NCBI RefSeq assembly: GCF_018555385.1
Contig: NZ_JAFEJS010000008.1
Location: 62,001-126,000 of the forward strand
Reading direction: 5' to 3'
From: Bifidobacterium santillanense
Lineage (GTDB): Bacteria > Actinomycetota > Actinomycetes > Actinomycetales > Bifidobacteriaceae
DNA length: 64,000 nucleotides
Shown: in pieces, positions 53,228 to 63,264 of the stretch
Layout of the letters: every line of letters begins with the position of its first letter
Numbering within the stretch: the first letter of the stretch is position 1
The notes under the pieces: model-generated
What the model was told of the DNA's origin: nothing
The model's database searches: none
Seen by the model: only the letters and a program-made list of their open reading frames with translations
Position numbers and translations under genes: made by a program

Positions 53228-55410
53228 GGAAGATCTGGCGACTGTTCACGGGCGACGTGCGCCGCCTGACCAGCAACGTCGTGTCCGTCATCATCGTGGT
53301 CGGACTGGTCGTGATCCCGGGCCTGTTCTCGTGGTTCAACATCGCGGCGAGCTGGAATCCGTTCGGCAACCTCAAGAACCTCAAGTTCGCGGTCGCGAGC
53401 GTCGACGAGGGCTACAAGTCGGACCTGATCCCGGTCAGGATCACGATCGGCGACACCGTCGTCAACACGCTGCGCGCCAACTCGCAGCTCGACTGGACGA
53501 TCACGACGAAGGCCGACGCGATCGAAGGCACGAAGTCGGGCGAGTACTACGCGGCGATCGTCATCCCGAAGGACTTCAGCAAGCGGATGATGACGTTCTT
53601 CTCAAGCGACGTCGACAACGTGAAGATCGCGTACTACGAGAACCAGAAGAAGAACGCGCTGGCGCCGAACCTCACCACCGAGGGCGCGAGCGAGGTGTCG
53701 ACGCAGATCAACGAGATGTTCGCCGAGACGCTGACGAGCACCGCGCTGTCGATCGCCTCGTCGCTGGCCGACAGCCTGTCCGACCCCGACTCGAAGACCG
53801 CGCTGGCGAAGTTCAGCGCGAACATCGGCGACTTCGCGGCCACGCTGACCGACACGTCGACCATGCTCGGCGACTACGCGTCGCTCACCACATCGGCCGA
53901 CACGCTGCTGACGAACTCCGCCGCACTGCTCAAGGGCGCGTCGGGCACCGCCGAATCCGCCGGCACGCAGCTGAAGAACGCGAAGCAGGGCGTCACGTCG
54001 CTGTCCGGCGCGATGACGAGCGCCTCGGACGCGCTGTCGACGGCGCTCAAGTCGAGCGCGAACAGCTACGGCGCGGTCGGCTCGTCGATCGACGACCTGA
54101 TCGCGAGCGCCGGCACCCAGGCCGAGGACACGGCCAAGGCGCTCGAGACGCAGGGCACGCACGTGCGCGAGGACGCCGCGGAATACCAGAAAATCCGCGA
54201 CACGATCGCCGAATTCCAACAGCGTCTGCCCGAGGGTTCGCAGGCGCTGTTCGACCCGGTTCTGACCAAGCTGGATCTGGTCATCGACGTGCAGACGCGC
54301 CTCGCGCAGACGCTTGACGACGCGGCGGCGCGCGTGCGCTCGCGGGTCGAGGACGCGCAGGCCAAGCGCGCGGACGTCAGGAAGCTCGCCGCGCAGGCCA
54401 AGGCTGACATCGCGGCGGTGAAGGCCGATTTCGACAAGACGGTCGCGCCGCAGCTCGCGCAGCTGAAGTCGTCGGCCGAGGAGGCGTCGACGATGCTCGA
54501 TTCGGGCGCCGCGCGGCTCAAGGGCACGATCGCCGGGCTCGAGGCGACGGCCACCGACGCGAAGGGCGACCTCGATACGGTGCGCACGACGCTCACGACG
54601 GTGGCGGGCAAGCTCGCTAAGGCCGGCAAGGAGCTGTCGGCGTTCGACGAGAAGCTGTCCGCGGCGCTGGACGGCGGCGACATGAGCATGGTCAAGGACG
54701 TGCTGGATTCCGATCCGGAGAAGCTGGCGGCGACCCTGTCGGCGCCGGTCGAACTCAAGCGCAAGGCGCTGTTCCCGGTGACCGACTTCGGTTCGGCGCT
54801 GGCGCCGCTGTACCTGCTGATCCCGCTGTGGGTGGGCGCGCTGCTCATGGTGGTGACGCTCAAGACGACGGTGTCCAGGCGCATCCGCGCGGAACTGGGC
54901 GACCCGAGGCCGCATCAGCTGTTCCTCGGCCACTACGGGGTGTTCGCGCTGATCGCGCTCATGCAGAGCACGTTCTCGCTGGGCGGCGGTCTGCTGTTCA
55001 TCCACGTGCAGGCGGTGCACCCGTGGCTGTTCATGCTCACGGGCTGGGTCAGCTCGCTGGTGTTCTCGTTCTTCGCGTACACGATGGTGGTGAGCTTCGG
55101 CAACGTCGGCAAGGCGATCGGCGTGCTCATGCTCATCGTCCAGATCTCCGGCGCGAACGCCGCGTACCCGTTGCAGCTGCTGCCGGACTGGCTGGGACGG
55201 ATCAGCCCGTTCCTGCCGCTCACGCATGCGGTCAGCGCGATCCGCGCGGCGATCGCGGGCATCTACGACATGGACTACTGGAAGTCGCTGGGTGCGCTGC
55301 TGCTGTTCGTGCCGCCGCTGCTGCTCATCGGACTGGTGCTGAGGAAGCCGCTGGTGAGGTTCAATCAGTGGTACGTGGCGAAGGTCGAAAGCACCAAGGT
55401 CGTGGCGTGA
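53224..55410 (+). CDS. YhgE/Pip family membrane protein 2
   Basis: A 728-residue paralogue of the upstream protein: VIPGLFSWFNIAASWNPFGN, then VASVDEGYKSDLIPV and YAAIVIPKDFSKRMM at the N-terminus, a long helical outer region, then five or six spans with LAPLYLLIPLWVGALLMVVT and AAYPLQLLPDWLGRISPFLP. The two overlapping genes suggest a heteromeric complex. It ends 41 bp before the end of a convergent gene. Confidence 0.85.
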   Translation: MRKIWRLFTGDVRRLTSNVVSVIIVVGLVVIPGLFSWFNIAASWNPFGNLKNLKFAVASVDEGYKSDLIPVRITIGDTVVNTLRANSQLDWTITTKADAIEGTKSGEYYAAIVIPKDFSKRMMTFFSSDVDNVKIAYYENQKKNALAPNLTTEGASEVSTQINEMFAETLTSTALSIASSLADSLSDPDSKTALAKFSANIGDFAATLTDTSTMLGDYASLTTSADTLLTNSAALLKGASGTAESAGTQLKNAKQGVTSLSGAMTSASDALSTALKSSANSYGAVGSSIDDLIASAGTQAEDTAKALETQGTHVREDAAEYQKIRDTIAEFQQRLPEGSQALFDPVLTKLDLVIDVQTRLAQTLDDAAARVRSRVEDAQAKRADVRKLAAQAKADIAAVKADFDKTVAPQLAQLKSSAEEASTMLDSGAARLKGTIAGLEATATDAKGDLDTVRTTLTTVAGKLAKAGKELSAFDEKLSAALDGGDMSMVKDVLDSDPEKLAATLSAPVELKRKALFPVTDFGSALAPLYLLIPLWVGALLMVVTLKTTVSRRIRAELGDPRPHQLFLGHYGVFALIALMQSTFSLGGGLLFIHVQAVHPWLFMLTGWVSSLVFSFFAYTMVVSFGNVGKAIGVLMLIVQISGANAAYPLQLLPDWLGRISPFLPLTHAVSAIRAAIAGIYDMDYWKSLGALLLFVPPLLLIGLVLRKPLVRFNQWYVAKVESTKVVA

Positions 55411-55451
55411 TGCCGCGGAGATGACCACACGCAGCGTACGCTCAGAGGCAC

Positions 55452-57384
55452 TTAGCATACGTTCCTTGTGGTCGGAGGCTCGTTCGACTCGGTTTCCGTG
55501 CGCCCGCCAAGAAACGGCAGGGCCGTGAACAGCGGCAGACTCAGGAAGACCGGAATCGGGTACCAGAACAGGGCCTCGGGCGAGGCGTACAAGGACAGGA
55601 CCGTGAAGGCCAGCAGACCGTAGGCGGCGAGGCGCGGACCGAGGGCACCGCCGGATGGACATCCGCATCCGTTCCGCCGGTTCCCAGTGCGGGGGGTTTC
55701 CGGTGACGGGCTTCTCCGCGGGAGACTCCTCCATGACGGTCTTCCCGGTGGCGAACCGTCTGATTACGGTCTCCCCGATCAGGGCGATGCCGACGACGAG
55801 CGGAATCCACGTGACGTACGGGGCCATCGCGGTCAACGGGTTGCTCCTGCGGGGATGATTGATCTGCGGACGGACCCATGTACGGATGGCTTGCAGGGCG
55901 GCGCGCTTCCAGCGCGGCCGGTCGGACGTGCCCTTCAGGGGTTTCAGATCCGTGGCGATCTCCTCGATGCGCAGGGCCCGGATGGTGTCGGCGTCGCAGG
56001 AGACGCCGGTACCGGCCGCGCCGGAGGAGACGGAGATGGCTACGGCCGGATCAGCGGCGCATTCCCGTGGCGTTCCGGCTTCGGGCGGCAGGAACGTGGC
56101 CCATTGGCGCAGGTAGCCCGGCCTGAGCAGGTAGTCGGAGTCGGTCGGATAGGCGAAGTTCTCGCGCGGATCCCACCAGCCGCGCGTCACCCCGGCGTAC
56201 GCCTTCACGTACTCGCCCGGATGCGCGATACCGAGCTGAGCCCACACCTTGAGCGCCGCGAGCTTTTCGGCGGCGGTGGGCGACGCGAATCCATTCCCGG
56301 CGGCGCCTCCCCTTGTCGCGCCCTGTTTCACGCCGTCACCGGTCGCCGACCGGACAGCGGATGCGGAGGACTTCCCCCTGCCGAGTCTGAGCGTCGAGAA
56401 CGTCTCGTTGGTGCGGTAGGGGTTGAGATCGCGCGCGGCCTTGTCGAGGTCCATGACCGCGTCCAACGTCCGGCGTTGGTCGGATGTGACGGCGTCCGGG
56501 TCGTCGCGCGCGACCTGCGCGACCGGCTGCGTGACCAGTCCCCATACCTCGCGGCCAGGCGACACGTTCGCGTGCGTCGCGGCCGTCGCGATCGGCGCGA
56601 ACACGCCCTGCGCGAGGACGATCGCGGCGACGAGGCAGATCAGCGGACGATGGCGGGACACCACGGTCGACGCCCCGCGTCCCGATCCCCCGGTATTCCG
56701 CCGATCCGCCGCATCATGACGGCGACCTCCGCCGCGGCAGACGACCAGCATCCCGATGCCGGCGCAGACCATGATGATGAGGGCGGTGCGTTTGGACGCG
56801 ATCACGGCGACCATGAGCAGCGTGAACGCGACGGCGACCGGCGTGCGGGCGAGGACGCGGCCGCGCGTCAGGCACGTCTCGACGAAGATCGCCGCCATCG
56901 GCAGGAAGAAGACCGTGTGCAGCGAGTCCTTGCCCATCGTCGCGATCGATCCGACGACGACGTAGCCGGTCGCGAGATAGACGAGGCCGATCATGCGCAG
57001 CCATCGCGGGGCGCCGAGCTTGCGGACGTAGCACAGGACGAGCGAGGCGCCGGCCGCGAAGGCGAGCGCCTGCGCCGCCGTGTAGATCCCCTCACCGATC
57101 AGAGGCGAGCCGAACGCGTCGCCGAGCCGCCAGAACAGACCGAAGATCAGGGTGCCGAAGAGCGGATGCTGCGTGTAGTAGCGGTGGATGCCGGCCGCCT
57201 GCAGATACTGCGCGAGCGTGTCGTCGCGCATCGCGCCGGGCCAGGTGAGCACCAGCCACGGCGTCCACGCGGCGAGCAGCACGGCGAGATACGGCAGGAA
57301 ACGGCTACGTAGCGCGGTCGTGAGCGTCGAGGGGCGACGCTCGACGAGCCACGCCACGTTCCATGTTCCGATCCGATTATTCAC
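55452..57384 (-). pseudogene. Polytopic membrane protein (glycosyltransferase-like) with frameshift
   Basis: From GTG 57384 the frame gives a protein with about ten spans, beginning with LPYLAVLLAAWTPWLVLTWP then GAMRDDTLAQYLQ, which resembles large DUF6020-type or mannosyltransferase-like membrane proteins. The outer loop (about 290-530) is long. After the span MAPYVTWIPLVVGIALIGET the frame loses membrane character near 55650, while another frame continues sensibly with ALGPRLAAYGLLAFTVLSLY and LFWYPIPVFLSLPLFTALPF, ending at TAA 55452-55454. One base gained or lost between about 55640 and 55720 explains this. Either a broken gene or a sequence error. The start codon has only a weak ribosome site. 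Confidence 0.65.
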
Positions 57385-57467
57385 AGCCGCCAGTCTAGGA
57401 GGGCTCGTCGGAAACTCGACCGGCATCACCTGTCTGGCGGAATCGATAGTCGGCGACGGATCAGGGG

Positions 57468-58007
57468 CTACTCCTGGACGGAGGCCTGCTGGCGGCACAG
57501 GTCGAGGGCCTTGTTGAAGGCGTCGGAGGTCCAGCTGGCGCCGGCGACCTTGTCGACCTTGAGTCCCTTCAACGGCTTGCCGTCGACGACGCCGTTGATG
57601 GCGTTGGCGAAGTCGGTCTGGTGCTTCTTGGAGATCTGCGTGAACGGATGGCCGATCACCTCGACCGTCTCGACGTTCTGGTCCTTGATGGTGAAGTGGA
57701 CGTCGATCGAGTCCTCGCCCACCGGACCGTACTGGCCGTTGATCGAGTAGGTGCCGTCCTTGTAGTTGCCGGTGTCCTTCGCCGAGGAGGAGTCACTCGA
57801 CGACGAATCGGAGGAGCTCGAGGAGTCGGATGACGAATCGCCCGAGGACTGCGACTGCTCCTCCTGCGACTTCTCGGTCTCGCCGGAGTTGCCGGAGTAC
57901 TGGTCGTCCATCGGCGTGGCCTTCGATTCGCCGCAGCCGGCCAGCCCGCCCATGAGGGCCAGCGCGGCGGCGGTGACGGCGATCGCCTTGGTCGTGTTCT
58001 TGCTCAT
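57468..58007 (-). CDS. FMN-binding-domain lipoprotein
   Basis: A 179-residue lipoprotein: signal peptide ending LAGC (Cys25), a Ser/Asp-rich linker (about 40-75), then an FMN_bind domain (NYKDGTYSINGQYGPVGED; DVHFTIKDQNVETVEVIGHP; DKVAGASWTSDAFNKALDL). The flavinylation motif is usually D-x-x-S-G-A-T/S-x-T/S; here it reads DKVAGASWTS, so covalent FMN on Ser is possible but not certain. It is last in the leftward iron locus and may carry electrons to it, for instance for reduction of ferric iron at the cell surface. ATG at 58007 is chosen for the signal peptide; the open frame upstream has no such feature. Confidence 0.8.
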   Translation of the reverse strand: MSKNTTKAIAVTAAALALMGGLAGCGESKATPMDDQYSGNSGETEKSQEEQSQSSGDSSSDSSSSSDSSSSDSSSAKDTGNYKDGTYSINGQYGPVGEDSIDVHFTIKDQNVETVEVIGHPFTQISKKHQTDFANAINGVVDGKPLKGLKVDKVAGASWTSDAFNKALDLCRQQASVQE

Positions 58008-58140
58008 ATCGCTCACATTCGCTCCATTCCACGCCACCGTATCGGCACGGCGTATGTTCATCCGGCAATCATCGCACGCATACCGGCATCTTTCCACGGG
58101 ACATTCCACCGATGGACCGCGACACGGACCCACCATCCAA

Positions 58141-58270
58141 TTCCTAGGCACTTTTTTCGTTTCTTAGGTACATGCCGGCGGCATGCACGGTTGAGATTCC
58201 CTGATTTCCGCAGGCGAAAACATTCGGATTCGCCATGCACCTGCCTAAGAAGTGAAAAAAGTGCCTAACA
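58141..58270. repeat. Inverted repeat with TTAGGCACTTTTTTC arms
   Basis: Left arm about 58143-58170 and right arm about 58241-58268 share TAGGCACTTTTTTC, a variable 2-3 bases, then TCTTAGG. Between them are two further small inverted repeats with CATGC words. Each arm thus has two TTAGG/CTAGG words 20 bases apart. The run of T gives either strand a terminator look, but the 130-bp size is like a small non-coding repeat element. It lies between the ABC ATPase and FMN lipoprotein genes. Confidence 0.6.
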
Positions 58271-58318
58271 AATGATCAATGCGGTCGGTTCGTCGTCACC
58301 AATCGGTTCCCCGAGTCG

Positions 58319-59122
58319 TCATTCCGCCTCGCCGCCGGTCTTGGCGGCCTTGGTGGGGTCGGCGAAGCCGATCGGCAGGTCGCCCTCGCGCTGGGCGCCC
58401 TCCTCGGTGGAGCCGGTGAAGGCGGGCTTGCCGCCGGCGGCCTCGTAGCGGGCGCGCGCGGCCTCGTCGTTCCACTTCTCGCCGATGAGCACGCCGTGGT
58501 TGAGCATGATCTCGCGCTCGGCGCAGCTGGCGACCAGCGCGTCGTGCGTGACGACGATGATCGTCGTGCCCTGGTCGTGCAGCTGACGGAACAGGTCGAG
58601 GACGATCTTCTCGTTCTTCTCATCGAGGTTGCCGGTCGGCTCGTCGGCGAGGATCAGCTTGGGGTCGTTGATGAGCGCGCGGGCGATGCACACGCGCTGC
58701 TGCTCGCCGCCGGACAGCTGGCCGGGCAGGTGGTGGGCGCGGTCCTTGAGACCGACGCGGTCGAGCGCCTCCAGAGCCTGCTTCTCATCGACGACCGAGT
58801 GGTAGTACTGCGCGACCATCACGTTCTCGACGGCGGTCAGGTGCGGCACGAGGTAGAACTTCTGGAACACCAGGCCGATCATGTTCTTGCGCACGTCGGC
58901 CAGCTGCGAGGCGTTGAGGTCCTCGAGGTTGCGGCCCTCGAGCTTCACCGAGCCCTTGGAGGGCGAGTCCATGCAGCCGATCATGTTCATCAGCGTGGTC
59001 TTGCCGGAGCCGGACGAGCCGACGATGGCCAGCCACTCGCCCTGCGGCACGGTGAGGTTGAGGTCGTCCACGGCGTGCAGGTCGCCGTAGATCTTCGAGA
59101 TGTGATCGAGTTCGAGCAACAT
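58319..59122 (-). CDS. ABC transporter ATP-binding protein of iron locus (LolD/MacB type)
   Basis: A 267-residue ATPase. Walker [11 protein letters not shown]-loop [13 protein letters not shown], signature [15 protein letters not shown], Walker [13 protein letters not shown] and switch VVTHD are all intact. A 45-residue tail after about 220 is Ala/Glu-rich. The LolD/MacB type works with FtsX-like permeases, two of which are encoded just upstream. ATG follows AGGAACC. Confidence 0.92.
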   Translation of the reverse strand: MLLELDHISKIYGDLHAVDDLNLTVPQGEWLAIVGSSGSGKTTLMNMIGCMDSPSKGSVKLEGRNLEDLNASQLADVRKNMIGLVFQKFYLVPHLTAVENVMVAQYYHSVVDEKQALEALDRVGLKDRAHHLPGQLSGGEQQRVCIARALINDPKLILADEPTGNLDEKNEKIVLDLFRQLHDQGTTIIVVTHDALVASCAEREIMLNHGVLIGEKWNDEAARARYEAAGGKPAFTGSTEEGAQREGDLPIGFADPTKAAKTGGEAE

Positions 59123-59134
59123 GATGGTTCCTTA

Positions 59135-60472
59135 CTATTCTTCGCGAAGCACGATGGCGGGGTCGATGCGCGAGGCGCGAGAGACGGGCGGGATGGAGGC
59201 GAGCACGGCAACGAGGGCGCTGAAGAGCACCGAGCCGATCGCGAGCGGCCAGTTGACGGGCAGCGAGCGCTCGAACACCACCGTGGTGAGCACGCGGGCG
59301 AGCCCGTAGCCAATCGCGGTGCCGATCAGACCGCCGATCAGACCGTAGAGCGCGCTCTCCACGTAGAACTCCATGCCGATCGACGTACTGGAGGCGCCGA
59401 GGGCCTTCCTCAGTCCGATCTCGTAGCTGCGCTGGGAGACGATCGAGCTGATCGTCGTCGAGACGCCGACGAGCGTGAGCACGAGCACGACGATCGAGAC
59501 GATCCAGAACAGGGTCTGGAGCATCGTGATGATGCGGGTGTCGGACGAGGTGATCTTGGTGACCTGCTGAGCCTTGACGTGCATCGAGGTCATGTCGTTG
59601 ATCGACTTGACGGTCGCATCGAGGGCGTCGCCGGTGGCGGAGGCGGAGTATTCGATGACGTCGACGCCGCGCTTGACGCCGGTGAGTTTGTCGACGTCGG
59701 CACTGGTCGCGTAGATGATCGAGTCCTCGCTGCCGCCGGTGTCGACGATGCCGGCCACGCGGAACTCGGTGCCCTTGGTGTCCATGATGTCGCTGGAGAC
59801 GCGGCCGTCCTGCATCTGCTGGCTGTTGGCCTGGGACTGCGCGTCCTCGCCGTTGACGGTGGAGCCGTCGGACTGCTGGGTGGACTGCGCGTCGGTCGAG
59901 GACGAGGAATCCGTCGAAGTCGATGACGAGGACGACGACGAGCCGGACGCCGCATTGTCGGAGGCACGGTAGCCGATGGTGATGCCAGAGCCGACCTCGA
60001 TGCCCATCGCGTCGGCGACGTCGCGGCCGACGAGCACGCGGCCGTTCGACGGCCACTTGCCCTCGACGTTCCAGTGGTGGTTGAGGTTCTCGACCTGCTT
60101 CGGATTCACGCCGGCCATCACGTACGGCGCGGCGTTGACGCGCACGTTCTCGTAGCGGTAGGTGGCGTACTTGGCGGAGCCCTTGGCGCGCACCATCTCG
60201 GTGGTGTGCCTGACCATCGCCGCGTCGATGCCGGTCCTGCCGGCGGACGAATCGGACGATTCGCTCGATTCCCCGGTCGGGGTGACGATGAGGTTCGCGC
60301 CGTACGAGCGCATCTCGTCGTTCATCTGCTGCGGCACGGCGATGCAGATCGCCGCGAGGCAGAACAGCGTGGCCGCGCCGACCAGCGACGCGACGACGGC
60401 CATGATCGCACGCGAACGGCGGCGGAACACCGCACCGAACAGCATGCGGAAGAACATACCGGTATTGGTCAT
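59135..60472 (-). CDS. FtsX-like permease 1 of iron locus
   Basis: A 445-residue MacB/FtsX-type permease: one N-terminal span (IMAVVASLVGAATLFCLAAI), a long outer domain beginning MNDEMRSYGANLIVTPTGES with a Ser/Asp-rich loop, and three C-terminal spans (LFWIVSIVVLVLTLVGVSTT; ALYGLIGGLIGTAIGYGLAR; GSVLFSALVAVLASIPPVSR). The conserved RSYEIGLRKALGAS is in the cytosolic loop. The Y-G-A/S-N-I/L-x-V-x-P motif occurs in both permeases. ATG has GGAG upstream; 12 bases separate it from the ATPase gene. Confidence 0.88.
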   Translation of the reverse strand: MTNTGMFFRMLFGAVFRRRSRAIMAVVASLVGAATLFCLAAICIAVPQQMNDEMRSYGANLIVTPTGESSESSDSSAGRTGIDAAMVRHTTEMVRAKGSAKYATYRYENVRVNAAPYVMAGVNPKQVENLNHHWNVEGKWPSNGRVLVGRDVADAMGIEVGSGITIGYRASDNAASGSSSSSSSTSTDSSSSTDAQSTQQSDGSTVNGEDAQSQANSQQMQDGRVSSDIMDTKGTEFRVAGIVDTGGSEDSIIYATSADVDKLTGVKRGVDVIEYSASATGDALDATVKSINDMTSMHVKAQQVTKITSSDTRIITMLQTLFWIVSIVVLVLTLVGVSTTISSIVSQRSYEIGLRKALGASSTSIGMEFYVESALYGLIGGLIGTAIGYGLARVLTTVVFERSLPVNWPLAIGSVLFSALVAVLASIPPVSRASRIDPAIVLREE

Positions 60473-60526
60473 TGCAGACTCCCCTCCCCGCGCTTACGCG
60501 ACCTGTACGACTGCGACGACTGCGGA

Positions 60527-61834
60527 TCAGCGGCCATGGAGCACCTCCGCGGGCTTGACGCTCAGGATCGAGCGGATCGACGACGACGCGGCGACGAGCA
60601 CCGTGAACGCGAGCAGCACGAACACGAGCACGAACACCATCGGGCGCATCGTGATGCCCGAACCGAACACCACCTGCCCGACGATCTGGGCGACGCCAGA
60701 GCCGAGCAGGGCGCCGGCGATCGCGCCGACGAGCGAGATCGCGGCCGTCTCGGCGAGCATCAGGCGCGAGACCGCGCCGTCGGTCGCGCCGATGGCCTTC
60801 AGGAGCGCGAGTTCGTTGGAGCGTTCGGAGATCGACGCGGCCATGAGGTTCGCGACCGCGACGGCCGCCGCGACCAGGCTCAGCGCGGTCATCAGGATCA
60901 TCACGGCCTGCGTCTTCTGCAGCACGTTGCCCTGCAGGGCCGCGACCTGACGCACCTGCTTGGCGACGGCGCCGGGGATGACCTCCTCGATCTGGTAGGC
61001 GATCGAGCTCGGGTACGCGGTGCAGTACCACGTCTCCCACTCGTCCTGGCTCAGGGCCGCCGGGTTCTTCGCGGCCTTGCGCGCGAGGTCGTTCTCCGGG
61101 GTGGTCAGGGCCTTGACCTCGATCTTGTCGACCGAGTCGGGCAGGTTCGCGAGCACCTGCGCGGTGGACGAGGCCATGTAGAGCGAGCCGTTCTCGTCGT
61201 CGCCGGAATCGTAGACGCCGGTGAGCCTGACCTTCTGCTGGCGGGTCTGCCCGTCGGCGTCCTTCTTGGTCAGGGTGACGGTGTCGCCGGTCTTGACGCC
61301 GAGCTGGTCGGCCAGCGTCTTGCCGATGACGCCCTGATCGGAGTCGTCCTTCGGCCAGGAGCCGTCGAGCTGCCACCACGAGCGCATGCCCTCGACGCCG
61401 ACGACGGTCGATTCGCCGGAAGGGAGCTTCAGGGTCTTGTTGAACCACGTGCCGACGATCGGCGCGCTCACGCCGTTCACGTCGGCGTGCACGTTGAGCT
61501 GCGGCGCGAAGTTCGTGATGTTGAACGCCCAGAAGATCGTCTTGATCTTCACCGCGTCCGACTCCTTGAGGAACGCGGTCGGGTCGGCCTGGTCGCCGGA
61601 GGAGGCGGCGGCCTCGGTGTTGTACAGGTCGGAGACGACGGCGTCGGCCTTCGGCTGCACGGTGATGTTCGAGCCGTACGTCGACAGTTCGGCGTTGAGC
61701 TTGTCGCCCACGTCGAACACGACGCCGAGCATCGCGACCGACACCGTGGCCGACAGGCACACGGTGAGCGCGATGAGCATGCGCCGGCGCAATTGGCGCG
61801 TGAACGACCGCGCGATCATTCGCAGAAAGAACAT
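60527..61834 (-). CDS. FtsX-like permease 2 of iron locus
   Basis: A 435-residue permease of the same type: N-terminal span LIALTVCLSATVSVAMLGVV, ELSTYGSNITVQPKADAVVS at the start of the outer domain, and C-terminal spans with SERSNELALLKAIGATDGAV in the loop. With the first permease and the ATPase it would form a heterodimeric transporter. GGGAGG precedes the ATG. Similar permease pairs occur beside p19 in Campylobacter (Cj1661-Cj1663), recalled from the literature. Confidence 0.88.
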   Translation of the reverse strand: MFFLRMIARSFTRQLRRRMLIALTVCLSATVSVAMLGVVFDVGDKLNAELSTYGSNITVQPKADAVVSDLYNTEAAASSGDQADPTAFLKESDAVKIKTIFWAFNITNFAPQLNVHADVNGVSAPIVGTWFNKTLKLPSGESTVVGVEGMRSWWQLDGSWPKDDSDQGVIGKTLADQLGVKTGDTVTLTKKDADGQTRQQKVRLTGVYDSGDDENGSLYMASSTAQVLANLPDSVDKIEVKALTTPENDLARKAAKNPAALSQDEWETWYCTAYPSSIAYQIEEVIPGAVAKQVRQVAALQGNVLQKTQAVMILMTALSLVAAAVAVANLMAASISERSNELALLKAIGATDGAVSRLMLAETAAISLVGAIAGALLGSGVAQIVGQVVFGSGITMRPMVFVLVFVLLAFTVLVAASSSIRSILSVKPAEVLHGR

Positions 61835-61859
61835 GGTTCTTGCCTCCCGTCCTTTCGAC

Positions 61860-63137
61860 TCACTGGAAGTGGACGCTCAGGGCGTCCAGATCGGCGGTTT
61901 GGATGGTGATCCGGCCGTTGCCGGTCTTGTACGGGAACGGGATCGGGTTGCATCCGCCCTTGAAGCCGATGGTCGCCAGATTGATCGCGACCTCGCACTT
62001 CTTGCAGATGATCTTGCCGTCCTTCTCGTAGTAGCCGGCGTCGCCGCAATTCTCGCACGCGTCGAGGCCGATGCCGTACGCGCCGCCGTTCTTCTTGATG
62101 ATGATGAAGCGCATGACGGTGCCGTCCTTCGCCTTGTATTCGAAGCGATGGAGGTGGCCGTCCTCGACCTGGCTGAACGGGATCGTCGCGACGCCGTCCT
62201 TGAGGGAGTACGACTCCGGCGGCGAGAGCGTCACGGTCTGATGGGTCGCGGCGATGCCGACGGTGAGCGTCACGGTCACGCCGATCATCGCGACGAGGCT
62301 CCACACGGACGCGGCGATCGCACGACGGCGGAACGCCTTGTGGCGACGCACGGTCGCCTCGTTCTCGCCGGACTGCGGCTTCGTCTTCATGCGGAAGCCG
62401 GCCACGATCGAGGCAATCGCCGGAATGACGAAGACGAGCGACTGGGCGATGATCATCTGCGTGTTGTGGTTGATCGACCACACGAGCGGCTGGAACAGGA
62501 AGTGCGGGAAGAACAGGGAGTGGACCTGGATCATCTGCAGCAGGCCGGTCGCGTGCTGGACGAACAGGATCGCCATCATCAGCACGGCGGCCGTGATGAA
62601 GGCGGGGCGCACGGCGGTGGTGCGCATCGTGCGGAAGATCGCGGCGATCACGATCGACATCGCGAGTCCCAGCAGGAAGCCGAGCGCGCGCAGCAGCATC
62701 GCGGAGGTGAACGCGGTCTCGCCGGGCTCGACCCAGATCGTCAGCTGGAGGATGACGTCCGGCAGGGCGTAGAAGAGGGTCAGGGCGATCGCGAGGGCGC
62801 CGACGCCGTTCGCGAGATGCATGAGCCACTTGTGGTTTTGCCAGCCTTTGAGGATCCACGGCGAGGCGATCACCGCGGCGATCGCGAGCAGGTCGACGAC
62901 GACCGCGACCGTGAGGACCGGCTGGTTGACGAAGGTGCGCTGGTTGATGACGGCCGTGGCGCGCAGGGTCGCGAACACGATGGCCGCGACGGTGCCGAGG
63001 AACACGGCCCACAGGCGCCATCGGGAGCTGATCGGCTTGTCCCTGCCCTCGCCGACCGTGAGCGTCACGCTCAGGCACATGATGAGCAGTGCGGGGGCCA
63101 GCGTCCCCGGCATCACCGCAACGAATTGTTCAAGCAT
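61860..63137 (-). CDS. DUF2318-type Cys-rich membrane protein
   Basis: A 425-residue protein with about eight N-terminal spans and a C-terminal outer or inner domain (about 310-425). That domain has Cys pairs C-E-N-C-G-D-A-G-Y and C-K-K-C with the motif FKGGCNPIPF, the hallmark of DUF2318 proteins linked to bacterial ferrous-iron systems. The Cys set could bind a metal or haem-like group. ATG follows AAGGAAAGG. It lies between the P19-like lipoprotein and the permeases, as in other genomes. Confidence 0.88.
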   Translation of the reverse strand: MLEQFVAVMPGTLAPALLIMCLSVTLTVGEGRDKPISSRWRLWAVFLGTVAAIVFATLRATAVINQRTFVNQPVLTVAVVVDLLAIAAVIASPWILKGWQNHKWLMHLANGVGALAIALTLFYALPDVILQLTIWVEPGETAFTSAMLLRALGFLLGLAMSIVIAAIFRTMRTTAVRPAFITAAVLMMAILFVQHATGLLQMIQVHSLFFPHFLFQPLVWSINHNTQMIIAQSLVFVIPAIASIVAGFRMKTKPQSGENEATVRRHKAFRRRAIAASVWSLVAMIGVTVTLTVGIAATHQTVTLSPPESYSLKDGVATIPFSQVEDGHLHRFEYKAKDGTVMRFIIIKKNGGAYGIGLDACENCGDAGYYEKDGKIICKKCEVAINLATIGFKGGCNPIPFPYKTGNGRITIQTADLDALSVHFQ

Positions 63138-63264
63138 TCGCGCCCTTTCCTTAAGGAATCACTAAGGTGCCGTAATCGGCCGAAAGCCCCCTCGTTGCGC
63201 ATACGGCGTGAGGGGGCTTGACTTTACGACGGAATCACTCCGTCGTGGTAATTTCCGAAGGAAA
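63138..63264 (-). terminator. Hairpins between P19-like and DUF2318 genes
   Basis: Three consecutive stems on the minus strand: GGTAATTTCC/GGAAATTACC just past (and including) the P19 stop codon, ACGACGG/CCGTCGT, and GCCCCCTC/GAGGGGGC followed by TTTC. The last looks like a terminator or attenuator, which would make the lipoprotein message more abundant than the rest of the operon. Confidence 0.65.

Noticed and set aside
53602-57498. A single 1298-residue leftward protein
   Set aside because: After about 55650 it reads antisense through the YhgE/Pip gene with Arg/His-rich low-complexity sequence; family-like sequence continues in another frame and stops at 55452.
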